Source of the DNA: Phycisphaerales bacterium
Lineage (GTDB): Bacteria; Planctomycetota; Phycisphaerae; Phycisphaerales; SM1A02
DNA: 35,012 nucleotides
Assembly: GCA_009691785.1 (NCBI GenBank)
Contig: SIAM01000022.1
Span: 1 to 35,012 of the forward strand
Reading direction: 5' to 3'
The position numbers were made by a program, and so were the translations under genes. Below are positions 25,451 to 34,008 of this stretch, one piece after another. Each line of letters starts with the position of its first letter. Position 1 is the first letter of the stretch. The notes below the pieces were generated by a model, which was not told where the DNA came from, did not search any database, and worked only from the letters and a program-made list of their open reading frames with translations.

Positions 25451-26509
25451 TTACGGTGACATGGGTGCGTACATCACTTGATCACGCTGATCAGCGGCCT
25501 GCACGGCAAGCGGATCATCCTCACCCAGTGCCGTGGCTAAATCCGCGGACAACACAGCTGAGCCACCTTTAGCGCGCTCAATCTGGCCGACTTGCCGCAA
25601 GCAATCAACTCGGTCCATGGCCACCAATGCCAATACTTGCAAGCGCCACGGCGCCACACGTTTCTCGCGCAGCCATTTATTGGTGTCAAAGCCTTCAAGA
25701 GCCTGGTCATACAACTTAATTGCATACGCGCAATCCCCATGCGACTTGGCAAGTGTGCCCAAAGTGGCAAGAGGCAACTGCGGATCTTGCAATGTTTTCA
25801 AGGTAATTCCCGCATCTACAGCTGCGCGCAACCGTTTTTCCAACTCCGGAATTTGATCGTTGGCACCAGCAGTGCCCGCGATACGAATAGCCTGCTCCAG
25901 CGCCAACGGTTCCTTCACTTGGGCGGCGTTTGGTTTGGCAAAACATGCCAGCAATAATTTGGATTCATCCCACGCCTCTTGCAATTTTCCCAATGCAAGC
26001 AGCGCCTCAATTTTTATTCTGCTGCGATCCAGCGATGCGGACGCCAACGGATCTGAAATCGAAAGCGTGGCTTCCGCAGAAGCAAGCCATGTCAACATGC
26101 CATCTGGACCATGCGCGCAATATTCAATGCGCATCAACATGTTGCTTAGCGCGTCTAATTCCGCGGGCGCAACATTTTGCGCTTTCGCCAAGTCAATGGC
26201 CAAGCGCATGTCCACCAAAGACTGCGCCCCGTTGCCTTCTTCAAGGAACTGCACGGAATTCTTCACCAGTTTTTGAACTGAGTCGTCGACTTTTTTCTCT
26301 GGCTCCAACACCGGCGCGACCGTCTCCAACTGTGGCGTGGACGAATGTGATTCAAGCACTGCAACGTGCTTGTCAGTTTGCATCGTGCTTGGCCGCACCG
26401 CGCCATCAAATGCAGAGTCATTTTTTCCAATCACAATGAAAACGCCATATATCAGCGCGATTGCCGCGATAATCAGCACGGCAAATTTCGCTAGAAATGA
26501 GATGCGCAT
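25451..26509 (-). CDS. Membrane-anchored helical-repeat protein, function unknown
   Basis: I do not recognise this 352-residue protein. It has a short N-terminus, one hydrophobic helix (about residues 7-28, FAVLIIAAIALIYGVFIVIG) and then a polar Ser/Pro/Glu stretch to about residue 75. The remaining all-helical region looks like degenerate TPR repeats (for example LDRSRIKIEALLALGKLQEA and CAYAIKLYDQALEGFDTNKW). Topology suggests an N-terminal anchor with a periplasmic body. Its ATG overlaps the pheS stop as TAATG, so it is probably translated from the same mRNA, though the pairing suggests no function. Confidence 0.65.
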   Translation of the reverse strand: MRISFLAKFAVLIIAAIALIYGVFIVIGKNDSAFDGAVRPSTMQTDKHVAVLESHSSTPQLETVAPVLEPEKKVDDSVQKLVKNSVQFLEEGNGAQSLVDMRLAIDLAKAQNVAPAELDALSNMLMRIEYCAHGPDGMLTWLASAEATLSISDPLASASLDRSRIKIEALLALGKLQEAWDESKLLLACFAKPNAAQVKEPLALEQAIRIAGTAGANDQIPELEKRLRAAVDAGITLKTLQDPQLPLATLGTLAKSHGDCAYAIKLYDQALEGFDTNKWLREKRVAPWRLQVLALVAMDRVDCLRQVGQIERAKGGSAVLSADLATALGEDDPLAVQAADQRDQVMYAPMSP

Positions 26510-27504
26510 TAAAATTGCCTAAGAAAGCGAGCGTCATTCTCATACAACCAGCGAATATCGGAAATTCCGTGTCGACGCATGGCGATTCGCTCCACGCCCA
26601 AGCCAAAGGCGTACCCCGACCACACTTCAGGATCAATACCAACGGATTCAAACACCGCCGGATCCACCATGCCGCAGCCGCCAAGCTCCACCCAACGCCA
26701 TTCGCCTTTGATCTTCATCTTCATGTCCACTTCGGCGCTGGGCTCGGTGAATGGGAAAAAGCTGGGACGCATGCGCACCTCCGCCTCCGGGCCAAAGCAC
26801 GCGCGCGCAAATTGCCACAGCGCTGTCTTTAAGTCAACCATGGAAACATTCTTGTCCACGCACAAACCTTCCACCTGGTGGAACATGGAGAAGTGCGTGG
26901 CGTCATGCGTGTCTGGTCTATACACGCGGCCCACGGCCACAATCTTCAAGGGCGGCTTTTCTTTTTCCATGGTGCGAATTTGCACGGTGCTGGTTTGCGT
27001 GCGAAGCAATCTGCGAATGCCGCCCTGCTCCGCCATGTAAAAATTATCCGTGCCCTCGCGCGCGGGGTGACCCTCTGGAATATTAAGCGCGGTAAAATTG
27101 TGCCACTCGTCCTCTACTTCGGGTCCTTCCGCAACGCGAAAACCCATGCGCCCAAAAATATCGACAATGTCGGCGATGGTTCGCGTGAGCACATGACGGC
27201 GACCAACACCCGCGGGCAATCCGGGCTCCGTCATGTCAATCTCTGGTCCACTTTCCACTGAACCCGCGGCTTTTTTAAACGCGAACTCCGCCTCCAACTT
27301 TTGCTTCATGGCGTTGAGATGCTTGCCCAGTGCTGGCTTTTTTTCTTTGGGCGCGCCACGAAGCGCCTCCATCATGGCGCCAAGTCGGCCAGAAGTTCCA
27401 AGCCATTCAATGCGCCACGCCTCCACTTGCGCGGGGGTTGTGGCGGCGGCAAGCGCGGCAAGCGCCTCTTGTTCATGTGTGTCAATGGAATCAAGCACGC
27501 GCAA
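26509..27504 (-). CDS. pheS: Phenylalanine--tRNA ligase alpha subunit
   Basis: Catalytic subunit of the class II (alpha-beta)2 synthetase, 331 residues. An N-terminal coiled coil is followed by GLPAGVGRRHVLTRTIADIV, the motif 2 region FHQVEGLCVDK and the motif 3 stretch FGLGVERIAMRRHG with a conserved ending ENDARFLRQF. The family HPARD..DTFY segment appears as HPAREGTDNFY. Start is TTG at 27504, or GTG at 27498; no ATG is available. It begins three bases after the mntR stop. pheT, the beta subunit and usual neighbour, is not downstream and must be elsewhere. Confidence 0.95.
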   Translation of the reverse strand: MRVLDSIDTHEQEALAALAAATTPAQVEAWRIEWLGTSGRLGAMMEALRGAPKEKKPALGKHLNAMKQKLEAEFAFKKAAGSVESGPEIDMTEPGLPAGVGRRHVLTRTIADIVDIFGRMGFRVAEGPEVEDEWHNFTALNIPEGHPAREGTDNFYMAEQGGIRRLLRTQTSTVQIRTMEKEKPPLKIVAVGRVYRPDTHDATHFSMFHQVEGLCVDKNVSMVDLKTALWQFARACFGPEAEVRMRPSFFPFTEPSAEVDMKMKIKGEWRWVELGGCGMVDPAVFESVGIDPEVWSGYAFGLGVERIAMRRHGISDIRWLYENDARFLRQF

Positions 27505-27507
27505 AGT

Positions 27508-28185
27508 TTAGCGATTTTGTTGAGCTTGAGTCCGAACCAAAATCTTGTACGCCACGATTTGAGAAAGCGTGATTGGCTTGCCGCGCCCCGCGCGCACGGT
27601 CATGGAATCCGCTTGCGTGCTGACGTTTTGCACCAACAAACTTGCCCCAGGCTTCAAGCCACTTTCGGCGACAAACTTTAAGAACGCGCGGTTCTGATCC
27701 GTGATGCGCACAATGCAAACGCGTTCACGCGCGCGGCATTTCGCCAACGGCTTGCTGCGCGCCTCGGACACATTTCCAGCCGCATCAGGAATGGGGTCGC
27801 CATGCGGATCGGTTGAAGGCCTTCCCAAAAACTGGTCAAGACGATCCAAAATGCGCGGCGACAGCGCGTGCTCAAGGCGCTCGGCCTCATCGTGCACATC
27901 GGCCCAATCCAGTTTCAATGTGCTCACTAAAAATGTTTCTATAACGCGGTGGCGTCGCAGCACATCCAGCGCAATCTTGTTGCCCTTGGCCGTCAGCGCA
28001 ATGCCGCTATAGGGTTCGGCTTTCACCAGACGCGCTAGTGAAAGCCGCTTGATCATGCTGGTGGCGGTGCCTTTGGTCACGCCCACTTCTTGCGCCAAGC
28101 GCACCACGCCAGCTTCGCCACTGGGTGATTCACGGCACAAGGCATAGAGCGCCTTGATGTAATTTTCTACGGTTTCCGTAACCAT
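27508..28185 (-). CDS. mntR: DtxR/MntR-family metal-dependent repressor
   Basis: Iron- or manganese-activated repressor, 225 residues from the ATG at 28185. The frame stays open upstream to 28599 but that part overlaps mntH and lacks family features. The winged helix has VENYIKALYAL, VVRLAQEVGVTKGTATSMIK and LVKAEPYSGIALTAKG. The metal-binding and dimerisation domain has RRHRVIETFLVSTLKLDWAD and VHDEAERLEHALSP, with the typical H, E and D ligands. The C-terminal about 70 residues form an SH3-like FeoA-type domain. Divergence from an NRAMP transporter suggests manganese control (MntR), but iron cannot be excluded. Confidence 0.9.
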   Translation of the reverse strand: MVTETVENYIKALYALCRESPSGEAGVVRLAQEVGVTKGTATSMIKRLSLARLVKAEPYSGIALTAKGNKIALDVLRRHRVIETFLVSTLKLDWADVHDEAERLEHALSPRILDRLDQFLGRPSTDPHGDPIPDAAGNVSEARSKPLAKCRARERVCIVRITDQNRAFLKFVAESGLKPGASLLVQNVSTQADSMTVRAGRGKPITLSQIVAYKILVRTQAQQNR

Positions 28186-28214
28186 GGCGCCTGCATGGTA
28201 GCGGGCAATACGCT

Positions 28215-28281
28215 TCAAACAAAGTGTTTGAGCGCATATCCACTTAAAGTTTGATGAGTCAAACTTATTTGATAGACTCAT
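28215..28281. promoter_or_regulatory. Nested dyads in the mntR-mntH intergenic region, candidate operators
   Basis: Three symmetric elements lie between the divergent starts. TCAAAC-N5-GTTTGA (28215-28231). AAGTTTGA-TGAG-TCAAACTT (28247-28266), a perfect 8-bp inverted repeat. ATGAGTC-N14-GACTCAT (28254-28281), which overlaps the second. The shared half-site GTTTGA/TCAAAC occurs four times in about 50 bases. DtxR-family repressors bind such palindromes near their own and transporter genes. I infer binding; the half-site differs from the consensus of E. coli or B. subtilis MntR as I remember them. Confidence 0.5.
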
Positions 28282-28345
28282 TCCAAGAGCATCGGCGCTT
28301 GCGTTGGCCTCTCTTGACGCATTTCGCCCAAGTTTATTTTCATTC

Positions 28346-29683
28346 ATGACCACACCCCAGCACAACAACTCCGCCTGGCGCACAAAGAGCAACGCGCACT
28401 CGTTGCCAGAGGCGTACGCCACCGTGCCCGTGCCCGTGCATGGATCGCGTTGGCGCAAACTCATGGCCTTCAGCGGTCCCGGACTCATGGTGGCCGTGGG
28501 ATACATGGACCCCGGCAACTGGGCCACTGATCTTGCCGGCGGCGCGCAATTTGGATACACGCTGCTTAGCGTGGTGCTGATCTCCAACATCATGGCCATC
28601 TTGCTGCAGCACTTGGCGGTGAAACTTGGCGTGGCGACCGAGCGGGATTTGGCGCAGGCCTGCCGCGATCACTTCAGCGCGCCCGTTTCATTTTTCCTGT
28701 GGGTGCTGTGCGAAATCGCAATCGCCGCGTGCGACCTTGCGGAAGTCATTGGCTCCGCCATCGCGCTGAACTTGCTCTTTGGCATTCCGTTGGTGTGGGG
28801 CGTGTGCATCACGGCTACGGATGTGTTGATGATTCTGTTGCTGCAAACCAAAGGCTGGCGCTACATCGAGGCTTTGGTGGCCGGGCTTGTCTTTCTTATT
28901 GGCGCTTGTTTTACCTATGAAATTATCGCCTCTCGCCCCGAACTTCCCGCGCTATTGCGCGGACTTATGCCCAGTCCAGAAATCGTGGTGAACCCGGCCA
29001 TGCTTTATATTTCCATTGGCATTCTGGGCGCCACGGTCATGCCGCACAATTTATATTTGCACTCCGCCATTGTGCAGACGCGAAACTATCCGCGCGACGA
29101 CGCTGGCAAGTCCATGGCCATTCGATACGCCACGGCTGATTCCACCATCGCCCTGCTGTTCGCCTTCTTCATCAACGCTGCCATTCTTGTTCTTGCCGCC
29201 GCCGCGTTCCATACTTCGGGCCATGATGACGTCGCAGGAATTGAGGACGCTTACAAATTGCTCACGCCCGTGTTGGGAGCAACGCTGGCAAGCACCGTGT
29301 TCGCCATCGCACTGCTTGCGTCTGGACAAAATTCCACGCTCACTGGAACGCTCGCGGGGCAAGTTGTAATGGAAGGGTTCCTCAATATTCGCCTGACTCC
29401 GTGGCTGCGCCGATTGATCACGCGGCTGATCGCCATTATTCCCGCGGTGATTGTGGCCGCCATGTACGGCGCCACGGGCGTGAATAAATTATTGATCTTG
29501 AGCCAAGTGATTCTGTCCTTGCAACTTTCTTTCGCGGTGGTGCCTTTGGTGTGGTTCACAAGCAGCAAGTTGAAAATGGGACGCTTCACCAACTCCCCCG
29601 CTCTGACAACAACATCTTGGATTGTCACCGCCGTCATTGTCGCGCTCAACGGGTATTTACTTGTGCAGATCTTTCAAGGATGA
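28346..29683 (+). CDS. mntH: NRAMP-family Mn2+/Fe2+ transporter
   Basis: Inner-membrane, proton-coupled uptake of divalent metal. The ATG at 28346 gives 445 residues; the longer TTG-start version at 28304 adds 14 residues unlike the family and runs into the operator region. About 11 membrane helices. Metal-binding residues are visible in helix 1 (GYMDPGNWATDL) and helix 6 (ATVMPHNLYLHSA). The transport signature region GQNSTLTGTLAGQVVMEGFL is also present. A hydrophilic N-terminal stretch of about 35 residues precedes helix 1. It is divergent from the MntR-like regulator. Confidence 0.95.
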   Translation: MTTPQHNNSAWRTKSNAHSLPEAYATVPVPVHGSRWRKLMAFSGPGLMVAVGYMDPGNWATDLAGGAQFGYTLLSVVLISNIMAILLQHLAVKLGVATERDLAQACRDHFSAPVSFFLWVLCEIAIAACDLAEVIGSAIALNLLFGIPLVWGVCITATDVLMILLLQTKGWRYIEALVAGLVFLIGACFTYEIIASRPELPALLRGLMPSPEIVVNPAMLYISIGILGATVMPHNLYLHSAIVQTRNYPRDDAGKSMAIRYATADSTIALLFAFFINAAILVLAAAAFHTSGHDDVAGIEDAYKLLTPVLGATLASTVFAIALLASGQNSTLTGTLAGQVVMEGFLNIRLTPWLRRLITRLIAIIPAVIVAAMYGATGVNKLLILSQVILSLQLSFAVVPLVWFTSSKLKMGRFTNSPALTTTSWIVTAVIVALNGYLLVQIFQG

Positions 29684-29702
29684 CCGCTGTCATGCAACCA
29701 AT

Positions 29703-29736
29703 AAAAAGATTTGCGGCGCGCACCGCCTACGCCGCA
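29703..29736 (-). terminator. Intrinsic terminator of the exonuclease/permease unit
   Basis: On the minus strand a GC-rich 7-bp stem TGCGGCG / CGCCGCA with an 11-base loop is followed, after four bases, by five T (plus-strand A-run 29703-29707). It lies about 40 bases beyond the exonuclease stop. A second hairpin, TTGGTGA / TCACCAA at 29744-29766, lies between it and the gene and may help end mntH transcripts on the other strand. Confidence 0.5.
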
Positions 29737-29778
29737 GTTGCGCTTGGTGAATGTTCGTATCACCAACCCAGCGCTTAT

Positions 29779-30351
29779 TTATTGAATCACTTCTAGCTTG
29801 CGCAATTCAAAGTAACACTTGGCGCAGGCGCGCACATCCACCAACGCGTCGTGGCCGCCTTCAAATTGCGCGCCAAACAATTTCTCATGCAATTCCTGAA
29901 GCTTGGGCCATTTGTTGCCGTAGTTGCCAGCGATAGCGCAGAAGTCCGTTGAAGCCTGCATGGTGCAGCCGCGAGGTTTCTGCGCAACAACGTTGCTGCG
30001 TCCCGCGCGCAAAAACTCGCTGCCCAAAATATTTTCGTCAAAGGACATGTTGTGCGCGAACAACTTGTCCGCGGCCAAAATGTCCGCTTCGATTTCATCC
30101 AGCGCCACTTTCAAATCAACGCCGTCGCGCATGGCCCTGTCGGTGGTGATTCCATGAATGCGCGACACCACCTCTGGAATCACAAATCCATTGGGACGAA
30201 TGATGTGGTTGGTGGCCTTCAACTCACGCCCCTGCTGGTCCGTCACCATCCATCCCAACTGCACCACGCGTGGCCAGTTCAACAAGTCCGATGGAGGCGC
30301 CTTGTAATTTTTGGGAACGCCGGTTGTCTCTGTGTCAAAAAATAAATACAT
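29779..30351 (-). CDS. DnaQ-like 3'-5' exonuclease (DEDDh)
   Basis: A 190-residue stand-alone exonuclease of the DnaQ/RNase T superfamily. The four acidic residues and the histidine can be placed: FFDTETTG (Exo I, Asp and Glu), HNMSFDENIL (Exo II) and GGHDALVDVRAC (Exo III, HxxxxD). RIHGIT is the family's usual loop. The length and lack of polymerase or BRCT domains argue against a full PolC or DinG protein. It may proofread for DNA polymerase III or act in RNA or DNA trimming. It starts ten bases after the permease stop. Confidence 0.9.
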   Translation of the reverse strand: MYLFFDTETTGVPKNYKAPPSDLLNWPRVVQLGWMVTDQQGRELKATNHIIRPNGFVIPEVVSRIHGITTDRAMRDGVDLKVALDEIEADILAADKLFAHNMSFDENILGSEFLRAGRSNVVAQKPRGCTMQASTDFCAIAGNYGNKWPKLQELHEKLFGAQFEGGHDALVDVRACAKCYFELRKLEVIQ

Positions 30352-30361
30352 GCTTGCTCCT

Positions 30362-32014
30362 TTAATGCCTCAACGCCGAGCCCGCGTCGCTTTCCATGCC
30401 GACTTCTGCGCGCAAATGCTCCAACTCCAGGCGCATTTGATCCACGGGTTGCGCGCATCGCGTCGCCATCCAAAAAATCGGCACGGACATCATTGCAATG
30501 ATCACCGTGTCCATTGAATCATTCAGATCGCCCGTTCCGCCAAAATCTTCGTTGCCAAACCAACCCACGCCAATCAACACCAGCACGGTTGGTATCAACC
30601 ACACAAGCGGCTTCCACGCGTTCACCACTGGCGGTTTGCCGCGCAACTTTGGAACCGCGTATGCAAAGAACACAATCACGCACAAGGCAACAATGACCGG
30701 AATGTACGACTTCACTCCGCTCCAATACACAATCAACAAGTTGGATGCGAATGCGACGAACGCCATGAACATTCCGCCTGACATTTGAAATGGCCGCCGC
30801 GACTTTGGCTCAATGCGCCGCAACACCACCACGCTCACGGGAACCGAAATCACATTCAGGAAATACGCCGCGGCGTTTAGGTTGGCAAGTTCCGTCCACT
30901 TTGGATACGCAAACACCACCACCGAACTCACAACCCACGAGAACAACAACGCCAACACGGGCACGCCTTGCTTGTTCAACTGCAATAAAATATTCCACGC
31001 GAATCGCTGTTGCGCCGCCGCATACACCACGCGCCCCGTGCTGCCCACATACGCCAAGCAACTTCCGCCTGGCGAAATCACCGCGTCAAAATATAAAACT
31101 TTCACCATAAGCGGCAAACCCGCCACCATGAGGATGGCTAAAAACGGCGCGTTTGCCTGCGGAATTGCAATGTTTTTCCAGCCCTGCGCGTATTCAGGCG
31201 CGTCAAGCGCGCCCAGAAACGCCAACTGCACAATCAAATAGAGAGCCAGCGCGAACACGGTGGACATCAGAAACGCGAACGGAATATCTTTGGCGGGATT
31301 TTTCGCCTCGCCCGCCAAGTCGCCAATAATTCGGAAGCCACACAGCGTGAACACAATGCCGCCCATGGACAGCGCGGCAAAAATACTTTGCACGCCGCCA
31401 GGCATGAAGCCCGCGCCATTGGATGTGAGATTGGCGCTGTCAAACTTGGTGAACATCAACACCAATCCCACGCTCGCGGGAATGGCGATCTTCCACCATG
31501 TGATCACGCTGTTCATGCGTATCAACCAGCGCACGCCAAAGAAATTCAACACCGTAAACAATGCGATCAACAACACCGTGACCACTTGCCCCGTGTGGCT
31601 TAAGTTGGCTTCCTTGCCAACGGTCAACTCCGGAAAGTACATGGCGCTGTAAGTCACAATGCTGGTGGCTTCAATGGACGGCGTGGTGACATACGCAAAG
31701 AACAGCAGCCACATGTTGATCAGCGACATGCCGCGCCCATGCGTGACCGATGACACTTGCGCGCTTGAGCCCGACACCGGAAATGAACACGCGAGTTCCG
31801 CCAAGCAATATCCCATGATCAACATCAAGCCCGCGCCAACCACCCATGCCACAAGCGCGGCGGGACCCGCTTGCTTCACGGCTTCCAGGGGCGCGTACAA
31901 CCAGCCCGACCCCACAACGCCGGAAATCCCTAGCGCCACAAGTCCCCACCGGCTGACGTCTCGGCGCAAATGCGTGCTTGGTTGCGGCATGTTTGAATGG
32001 TAGCGAAAGCCCAT
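30362..32014 (-). CDS. APC-superfamily amino-acid permease
   Basis: Inner-membrane transporter, 550 residues with about 12 to 13 membrane helices. The first helix has GLVALGISGVVGSGWLYAPL, the typical unwound GSGW motif that binds the substrate backbone. Helix 6 region SMGGIVFTLCGFRIIGDLAGEAKNPAKD shows the AGEAKNP loop conserved in the family. Starts at 32014 or, equally likely, at the ATG 31990 (MPQPSTHLRRD). The C-terminal about 45 residues are hydrophilic. Substrate cannot be told. It is likely co-transcribed with the DnaQ-like exonuclease; a functional link is not obvious. Confidence 0.86.
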   Translation of the reverse strand: MGFRYHSNMPQPSTHLRRDVSRWGLVALGISGVVGSGWLYAPLEAVKQAGPAALVAWVVGAGLMLIMGYCLAELACSFPVSGSSAQVSSVTHGRGMSLINMWLLFFAYVTTPSIEATSIVTYSAMYFPELTVGKEANLSHTGQVVTVLLIALFTVLNFFGVRWLIRMNSVITWWKIAIPASVGLVLMFTKFDSANLTSNGAGFMPGGVQSIFAALSMGGIVFTLCGFRIIGDLAGEAKNPAKDIPFAFLMSTVFALALYLIVQLAFLGALDAPEYAQGWKNIAIPQANAPFLAILMVAGLPLMVKVLYFDAVISPGGSCLAYVGSTGRVVYAAAQQRFAWNILLQLNKQGVPVLALLFSWVVSSVVVFAYPKWTELANLNAAAYFLNVISVPVSVVVLRRIEPKSRRPFQMSGGMFMAFVAFASNLLIVYWSGVKSYIPVIVALCVIVFFAYAVPKLRGKPPVVNAWKPLVWLIPTVLVLIGVGWFGNEDFGGTGDLNDSMDTVIIAMMSVPIFWMATRCAQPVDQMRLELEHLRAEVGMESDAGSALRH

Positions 32015-32026
32015 GCGCCTCTACAT

Positions 32027-32093
32027 AAAAACGCCCCGAATTTTTAAGGTCGGAGCGGTATGCAAACTTGATTACGCAACTTCACTTCGGGCG
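32027..32093 (-). terminator. Possible terminator after rplQ
   Basis: On the minus strand CGCCCGAA (plus 32086-32093) can pair with TTCGGGGCG (plus 32032-32040) with one bulged G, followed directly by TTTTT. The loop is long (about 45 bases), so confidence is limited. It would end the alpha operon and lies just before the permease start. Confidence 0.4.
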
Positions 32094-32112
32094 CAAACCC
32101 ATTCAGTGAAAG

Positions 32113-32754
32113 TCACTCGCTCTTGGCTTCAGACTTGGCCTCAGACTTATCTTGCGCCTTCGCGGCGTTCTTGCCGTCGGCAATTTCCTTGCGCTTCTTC
32201 GCGGCAAACGCGGAGCGGCGGTTGGAAACTTTACGGCGGTGACCTTCGCGACCACTGACTTGGCTTCCGCTTTCGGAACCAACCAGTTGAAGAATCACAA
32301 GCATGGTGGCATCGCCAATGCGGTGCTTGTCCTGCTTGATGATGCGCGTGTAACCACCCGCACGATCCTTGTAGCGTGGAGCCACGCGGGTGAGAATGTG
32401 CTCGATCAAGCGAGGCGACTTGCGCACTTCACCAAAGCGGTTGAACTCGATTGAATTCACAGAAGGCAGCTCCCAAAATTCACTGGTCTTGCGACTCTCT
32501 GGAACATTGGGGTCCGCGATCCATGCAAAGACCTTGCGATCGGGCAACTTGCTGAGCAACTGTCGACGCGTGGTCAAAGACTTGGTCTTGGCCGTGGTGA
32601 TCAGCTTCTCAATAAATGGTTGCACCATCTTGGCCTTGGGCAAAGTGGTTTCAATCTGTCCGTGTTCAAACAACCCTGCGGCAAGATTTCGAATCATCGC
32701 GCGGCGATGATCTTCCTTCAGACACAGTTGTTTTCCAGCTACTTTATGGCGCAT
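32113..32754 (-). CDS. rplQ: 50S ribosomal protein L17 with insertion and C-terminal extension
   Basis: Large-subunit protein near the exit tunnel. The N-terminal part is canonical: MRHKVAGKQL, HRRAMIRNLAAGLFEHGQI and TTLPKAKMVQPFIEKLIT. Between the helix ending TTRRQLLSKLPD and the conserved PRYKDRAGGYTRI there is an insertion of about 30 residues (VFAWIADPNVPESRKTSEFW and beyond). After VILQLVGSE comes a lysine/glutamate-rich tail of about 55 residues ending in repeated SEAK. The total is 213 residues against about 120-130 in most bacteria. A GAGGAA Shine-Dalgarno precedes the ATG. Confidence 0.95.
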   Translation of the reverse strand: MRHKVAGKQLCLKEDHRRAMIRNLAAGLFEHGQIETTLPKAKMVQPFIEKLITTAKTKSLTTRRQLLSKLPDRKVFAWIADPNVPESRKTSEFWELPSVNSIEFNRFGEVRKSPRLIEHILTRVAPRYKDRAGGYTRIIKQDKHRIGDATMLVILQLVGSESGSQVSGREGHRRKVSNRRSAFAAKKRKEIADGKNAAKAQDKSEAKSEAKSE

Positions 32755-32798
32755 TGCAAATTCCTCAATTCAAAACGGGGCACATCAGATCAAACAAT

Positions 32799-33815
32799 TT
32801 AAGCGTGTGAATCACTTGTCGCTGACTTGAAGCCTTCAGGCATAACCATGCCCAAGCCCAAACCTTCGTCTTCAAGCGACTTCTTCAACTCTCGCAAGCT
32901 GGTGCGGCCAAATGCCCGCAGACACAGCATGTCGTTTTCGGTTTTACGAACCAGTTCATGAACAAATTTAATCTTGGCGCTTTCCAGGCAATTGCTCACG
33001 CGAACGGTGAGGTCAAGCTCGGAGATTGGCATGTTGATCTTGCGGATCAACTCAAGTTCGGCGTCTGGCTCGTTGGCAATGTTGGTTGGAACAGTTTCTT
33101 CACCTTCATTGTCAAACATGACAAACGGATTCAAGTGCTTGCGCAAAATCTTGGACGCCTCCACCAAAGCCATTTCTGGCGCGATGGTTCCGTTGGTCCA
33201 AATGTCTAGGATCAAACGGTCGTAGTTGGTGCGTTGACCAACTCGGGTGTCTTCCACGCGGTAGCGCACGCGAAGCACTGGACTAAAGATGGCGTCCACT
33301 GGAATCAATCCAATTTCTTGCTCATCAATCTTGGCCCATTGCTCGCTGGCTGGCAGATAGCCGCGGCCCTTCTCAACCGTGAATTCAGCGGCGAATTCCT
33401 TCTTTTCGGTCAGAGTGGCCAGCACAGTGTCTGGATTGTGAATTTGAATCGAAGCGTCAGCCTCGATCAGATCTGGCGTCACTTCGCCTGGACCCTCGGC
33501 CAGAAGCCGCATGGTCTTGGCGGTGTCGCCTTCCATGCTGACAACCAACTTCTTGATGTTCAGAATAATGTCGGTGACATCTTCAGTGACGCCGGGAAGA
33601 CTTGTGAACGCGTGCGTCACGCCGGCGATTTTCACGCTGGTGATGGCCGCGCCTTCAAGGCTTGACAGCAGAATGCGACGAAGACTATTTCCAACCGTGG
33701 TTCCAAAGCCGCGCTCAAATGGCTCGGCGGTGAAGCGACCAAAGGTGGATGTCAAACTCTTTTGATCTACAGTGACATGTGACGGTAATTCTAATCCGCG
33801 CCATCGAACGTGCAT
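32799..33815 (-). CDS. rpoA: RNA polymerase alpha subunit
   Basis: Scaffold subunit of RNA polymerase, 338 residues. The N-terminal dimerisation domain shows RFTAEPFERGFGTTVGNSLR and RILLSSLEGAAITSVKI. The C-terminal DNA- and activator-binding domain shows ISELDLTVRVSNCLESAKIK and LRAFGRTSLRELKKSLEDEG. It has a GGAG Shine-Dalgarno close to the ATG. rplQ follows after 44 bases. It is preceded by its own promoter and a structured leader rather than by rpsD. Confidence 0.97.
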   Translation of the reverse strand: MHVRWRGLELPSHVTVDQKSLTSTFGRFTAEPFERGFGTTVGNSLRRILLSSLEGAAITSVKIAGVTHAFTSLPGVTEDVTDIILNIKKLVVSMEGDTAKTMRLLAEGPGEVTPDLIEADASIQIHNPDTVLATLTEKKEFAAEFTVEKGRGYLPASEQWAKIDEQEIGLIPVDAIFSPVLRVRYRVEDTRVGQRTNYDRLILDIWTNGTIAPEMALVEASKILRKHLNPFVMFDNEGEETVPTNIANEPDAELELIRKINMPISELDLTVRVSNCLESAKIKFVHELVRKTENDMLCLRAFGRTSLRELKKSLEDEGLGLGMVMPEGFKSATSDSHA

Positions 33816-33841
33816 GGTGAATCTCCAAAGTTGCGGCAGAA

Positions 33842-33919
33842 TCCTGAACAGGAAACTCTTGGACTCACGGCGAATGTTGAACTCTGCTGCAACAGTTCAA
33901 CACGCCTTCTTGGCCAAGA
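33842..33919 (-). promoter_or_regulatory. Structured 5' leader of rpoA
   Basis: The roughly 158-base leader between the proposed promoter and the rpoA start holds three dyads (plus-strand coordinates): TCCTG-AA-CAGGA (33842-33853), GTTGAACT / AGTTCAAC with a ten-base loop (33876-33901), and the 12-base palindrome TCTTGGCCAAGA (33908-33919). Such density is unusual for this compact genome. A role in autoregulation or RNA stability is inference. Confidence 0.4.
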
Positions 33920-33979
33920 GAAGTACGATTTGCAAACACTAACCGAATTGAGGCCCGCGACAACAAAACACGGTCGGGC

Positions 33980-34008
33980 AGTATAAGTGAAAAACCCTTC
34001 CAAATCAA
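33980..34008 (-). promoter_or_regulatory. Sigma-70 type promoter for rpoA-rplQ
   Basis: On the minus strand TTGATT (34003-34008), an exact 17-base spacer and TATACT (33980-33985), starting only about six bases after the rpsK stop. Transcription would begin near 33973. This is the best promoter match I found in the window. Confidence 0.6.

Noticed and set aside
28186-28599. N-terminal extension of the MntR-like frame
   Set aside because: It would overlap the operator region and mntH, and the DtxR family begins near MVTETVENY; the open frame is incidental.
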